From the NCBI GenBank assembly GCA_963742715.1, contig CAVUMR010000001.1, positions 930,001 to 994,000 on the forward strand: DNA of 64,000 nucleotides, written 5' to 3'. The notes beneath the pieces were generated by a model that was not told where the DNA came from, searched no databases, and saw nothing but the letters and a program-made list of their open reading frames with translations. Source of the stretch: CAVUMR01 sp963742715 (GTDB lineage Bacteria > Actinomycetota > Actinomycetes > Mycobacteriales > Micromonosporaceae). Positions 61,202 to 64,000 of this stretch are shown here, one piece after another (within the stretch, counting starts at the first letter, position 1; each line of letters opens with the position of its first letter). The position numbers were made by a program, and so were the translations under genes.

Positions 61202-62031
61202 CGGGCTACTCCTGTCTGCTCACTAGTGCGCGTTCCGGCGCTCCCGTTCGGGCGCCAGCCGAGGTCGCTCGGGTCGCCACCGAGGCCATTCGGGTCGCAG
61301 CCGAGGTCGTCGGTCAGAGCGGTCCGTACCGATCCCGGCAGGCCCTTGAGGTAGAAGTGGTCGCCGGCGAAGATCCGCAGCGAGTACGGCCCGCTCGTCA
61401 CGTCCCGCCAGCCGTCCAGCTCGTGCGGCTCGACCTCCGGGTCGGCGTTACCGACCAGCGCCGATACCGGGCAGGTCAACGCCGGTCCGGCCAGCGGCAG
61501 GTATGTCTCGTTCAGCTCGAAGTCGGCGCGCAGCGCCGGCAGGAACAACTGGAGCAGGTCGGTCTGGCCGAGTACCGCGGCCGGGGTACCGCCGAGCCGG
61601 TTCACCGCGGACAGGAAGTCGCCGTCGGACAGCCGGAAGATCGGCGGATGCCAGGCGGGGGCTCCCGGAGCGCGTCGCCCCGATACGAACAGGCGCTGCG
61701 GCGGGTTGCCGTTGCGGCTGAAGCACCGGGCGATCTCGTACGCGACGATCGCGCCGAGGCTGTGCCCGAACAGCGCGAACGGCTGCTGCGCGTACGGCCA
61801 CAGGGCCTGGAACAGCGCGGGTACCAGCTGCTCCATCCGGGTGTACGGCAACTCGGCGCGGCGGCTCTCCCGTCCGGGCAGTACCACCGGGCACACCTCG
61901 ATGTCCGGCGGCAGCAGCTCCCGCCACGGCCGGAAGAAGCTCGGCCCGCCGCCCGCGTGGGCGAAACACATCAGCCGCAGCCGCGCGGCTGACCGGGTCT
62001 CCGTCACACCGCTGAGCCAGGGGCTCGACAA
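61198..62031 (-). CDS. Type II thioesterase
   Basis: A 277-residue alpha/beta hydrolase of the type II TE family: LMCFAHAGGGPSFFRPW, ALFGHSLGAIVAYEIAR (Ser nucleophile), and FAGDHFYLKG with His. It clears stalled acyl groups from carrier domains of the adjacent PKS. TTG 62031 is chosen from GGGAGAGG upstream. The last 40 residues contain an imperfect LGxxPxx repeat (three 21-bp units near 61250-61312) not typical of the family. Confidence 0.88.
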   Translation of the reverse strand: MSSPWLSGVTETRSAARLRLMCFAHAGGGPSFFRPWRELLPPDIEVCPVVLPGRESRRAELPYTRMEQLVPALFQALWPYAQQPFALFGHSLGAIVAYEIARCFSRNGNPPQRLFVSGRRAPGAPAWHPPIFRLSDGDFLSAVNRLGGTPAAVLGQTDLLQLFLPALRADFELNETYLPLAGPALTCPVSALVGNADPEVEPHELDGWRDVTSGPYSLRIFAGDHFYLKGLPGSVRTALTDDLGCDPNGLGGDPSDLGWRPNGSAGTRTSEQTGVAR

Positions 62032-62147
62032 CGGCCTCTCCCTTCTCGTTCCGCTTCCGCGTGGTGGCTTACGGGCGGCGCCGCTTTGGTCGCGGCTTGT
62101 ACCGCCGCGGCGGCGCCCTCGTGCGGCGCCTTTGCGTGACGGCGGCG

Positions 62148-64000
62148 CTAGTCGGTGGCACCGCGCAGTACGACGTGACCGAACGAGCCGGTCGCGCCGA
62201 CCGCGTTGACCAGCGCGCGCAACGGGGCACCCGGGCGTACCGGATGCCAGCCGGTGAGCCGGTCCGCGATCCGTACCGGCAGGTCCGCCCAGGAGACGAG
62301 CCCGTCGGTACCGGTGGCCAGCGTCGGCACGATCCGGCCGTACCGAAGCTGCAACAGCACCTTGACCAGCTGGGACAGTCCGGAAGCCGCCTCCAGGTGG
62401 CCGATGTTCGGCTTCACCGTGCCGATCGGTACCGGCTGCCTGGCGCCGGTACCGCTGCCGCTGTCGCTGTCGCGGAACAGCGCGCCCAGCGCTTCGGCCT
62501 CGGCGGCGTCGGACAACCGGGCACCACCGGCGGCGCACTCCACGTAGCCGATGTCGGCCGGTGTCAGTCCGGCCCGGGCCAGCGCCTCGCGCAGCGAACC
62601 GGCCAGCGCGTCCGGGTTGGGCGCGGCGTACCGGGAGCCCGGTCCGACATGCCCCAACCAGGTCGACTCCACGATGCCGTGCCGCACGTCGCGGGCGCTC
62701 CGCGCGTCGTCGTCGCGGCGCAGCAGCAGCGCGGCAACGCCCTCACCGGGAGCCCAGCCGGTCGAGGCGCTGTCGAACGCCCCGCCGGTACCGTCCAGCG
62801 CGACCATGCCGAGGCCGGACAGCACGGCCAGGTGGTACGGGTGGGCGAACAGGTTCGCCGCCGCCACCACCGCCGTGTCGCACTCGTGCTGTTGCAGGCT
62901 CTGTACGGCCAGGTGCAGCGCGGTCACCGACGACGAGCAGGACGTGTCGACGGCGAGACTCGGCCCCCGGAACCCGAACGCGTGCGAGATCCGGTTGGCC
63001 AGGTCGGACGCGACCGCGGCGATAACGGCCGGCTGCCCGGACCGCCACCGGTCCGAGCCGGTGTGCTGGAAGTCGTGCCACATCGAGCCGACGAACACGC
63101 CGACCCGGTGGCCGTCGGAGTCCAGCCCGCGCGGGGTGTGTCCGGCGTCCTCCAGGCACTCCCACACGGCCGGCAGCAGCAGTCGCAACTGCGGATCGAG
63201 ATTGGGTACCTCGGCCGGCGCGATCCGGAACAGCAGCGAGTCGAACGAGTCCACGTCGGCGAGGAAGCCGCCGGTGACCGCCTCCGGATCGAGCAGGTCC
63301 CCGGCGGTGGCCCGCCACTCGGCCGCCCGGTGCGCCGGCAGCGGCCCGAGCGTGTGCCGGCCGGCGCTGAGCAGGTTCCACCACTCGTCCAGGTCGTCGG
63401 CCCCCGGATAGCGCCCGCTCATCCCGATCACCGCGACGTTTTCGCTGGTACGCGCGTTGGATCCGGTCTCACTGCGCGCGGCTGGCCGCGGTGCCGGTGC
63501 GGCGGACGGGCCGGCGGGCGGGGTGCCGGTGGCCGGTGCGGCGGCCGGTGGCGGCGGTGCTGAACGTGCCGGCGGTGCCGGTGCCTTCGGGCGGCCGTTG
63601 TGGCCGTTGCGCTGGACCGGAGCCGGCGCGAGCGCGTGCATCTCCGGCCAGCGGCCGTTGCCGGTGCGCTTCTCCGCAGCGGCCGGCGCGATCGCGCCGC
63701 CGACGAACGCGTGCAGGAAGCAGTGGCCGTCGTCCAACTCGAGCTGCTCGGCCAGCCCGTCGAAGGCGAGCGCGCCGACCGGGCACAGTCCGATCCCGCT
63801 GGCCGCCTGACCGGACATGATCGTCTGACCGAGGTACCCGGCTTCGAGCGCCAGGTACAGCTGGCTCTGCTCGCCGTACAACGGCTCGATGCCGTGCTTC
63901 TGGCCCACCAGGTACAGCTCGAACGCGGCCGCCTCGGCCATCGCGCGGTTGTAGTAGAAGTGCGCGGACGGGTCGACCGGTACTTCGGCGCGCACCAGTT
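62148..64000 (-). CDS. SagB-like / ketosynthase fusion, 5' end outside window
   Basis: The protein continues past the right edge. The visible N-terminal 110 residues (FYYNRAMAEAAAFELYLVGQ, LYLALEAGYLGQTIMSGQAASGIGLCPVGAL) resemble the FMN-dependent SagB/nitroreductase-like dehydrogenase domain. A Pro/Ala linker follows, then a ketosynthase (VAVIGMSGRYPGADDLDEWWNLL, active Cys in VDTSCSSSVTALH, KPNIGHLEAASGL). The usual HGTGT motif reads CAAGG, so one catalytic His is missing. It ends right after the KS without AT or ACP. The KS may be non-condensing. Confidence 0.88.
   Translation of the reverse strand, partial: LVRAEVPVDPSAHFYYNRAMAEAAAFELYLVGQKHGIEPLYGEQSQLYLALEAGYLGQTIMSGQAASGIGLCPVGALAFDGLAEQLELDDGHCFLHAFVGGAIAPAAAEKRTGNGRWPEMHALAPAPVQRNGHNGRPKAPAPPARSAPPPPAAAPATGTPPAGPSAAPAPRPAARSETGSNARTSENVAVIGMSGRYPGADDLDEWWNLLSAGRHTLGPLPAHRAAEWRATAGDLLDPEAVTGGFLADVDSFDSLLFRIAPAEVPNLDPQLRLLLPAVWECLEDAGHTPRGLDSDGHRVGVFVGSMWHDFQHTGSDRWRSGQPAVIAAVASDLANRISHAFGFRGPSLAVDTSCSSSVTALHLAVQSLQQHECDTAVVAAANLFAHPYHLAVLSGLGMVALDGTGGAFDSASTGWAPGEGVAALLLRRDDDARSARDVRHGIVESTWLGHVGPGSRYAAPNPDALAGSLREALARAGLTPADIGYVECAAGGARLSDAAEAEALGALFRDSDSGSGTGARQPVPIGTVKPNIGHLEAASGLSQLVKVLLQLRYGRIVPTLATGTDGLVSWADLPVRIADRLTGWHPVRPGAPLRALVNAVGATGSFGHVVLRGATD

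Noticed and set aside
62032..62147. Terminator or small gene between the ketosynthase and thioesterase
   Set aside because: GCGGCGCC words recur and could pair in several ways, but no single stable hairpin or coding frame stands out.

Overview
The window is very GC-rich DNA with actinobacterial codon use (strong third-position G/C, many GTG and TTG starts, tight ATGA overlaps). The gene families (ROK-regulated sugar ABC transporter, LigC/LigD-type repair enzymes, lasso peptide, NRPS and amino-group-carrier clusters) fit a filamentous actinomycete, perhaps of the Micromonosporales. The genus cannot be fixed from sequence alone. I saw no rRNA, tRNA, CRISPR array, insertion sequence or integrase.

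Layout: (1) 1-8.0 kb: end of an unknown gene, a YbdK-type carboxylate-amine ligase, a carbohydrate ABC transporter (binding protein and two permeases) divergent from a ROK regulator, two tandem secreted CHAP-domain proteins with matching promoters and leaders, and a small monooxygenase-like protein. (2) 8.1-12.1 kb: a compact lasso peptide cluster: HTTM membrane protein with a small partner, precursor, asparagine-synthetase-like cyclase, PqqD-like B1 and protease B2. The predicted 19-residue core starts with Gly and has Asp at position 8. (3) 12.3-18.5 kb: secreted proteins, a LigD-type polymerase divergent from a LigC ligase, SRPBCC and TetR genes, and an S66 (LD-carboxypeptidase/MccF-like) peptidase. 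(4) 18.6-26.1 kb: a two-protein NRPS (A-PCP, then C-A-PCP-TE fused to an MFS exporter) whose TE has Cys in place of Ser. (5) 26.4-33.4 kb: epimerase, VOC protein, GDSL esterase, MFS exporter and a lantibiotic-dehydratase-like protein.

(6) 33.5-47.0 kb is the most striking part. A KAS III-like enzyme with Ser in place of the nucleophilic Cys and two paralogous acyl-activating enzymes flank a ten-gene operon: sulfotransferase, SDR, HK97-fold encapsulin-like shell protein, split transketolase, LysW amino-group carrier, LysX ligase, LysY reductase, LysZ kinase and LysK hydrolase. This matches the logic by which amino-group-carrier clusters (azinomycin, ficellomycin, vazabitide type) make unusual C7 amino acids: Glu is loaded on LysW, phosphorylated, reduced to the semialdehyde, extended by a C2 ketol unit, modified and released. 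Here a capsid-like protein lies inside the operon, so a nanocompartment-associated pathway is a reasonable inference.

(7) 47.0-58.3 kb: an ABC transporter cassette with ECF sigma factor and zinc-finger membrane protein, a broken Ig-like gene, two small paralogues with duplicated upstream DNA, a PksH-like enoyl-CoA hydratase, a PIG-L deacetylase, an MFS exporter, YCII proteins and a Crp/Fnr regulator. (8) 58.8-64.0 kb: the edge of another biosynthetic cluster: methyltransferase, DUF3224-like protein, glycosyltransferase, type II thioesterase and an unfinished SagB-like/ketosynthase protein.

A window-wide oddity is short tandem duplication at or just past stop codons, seen at about nine loci.
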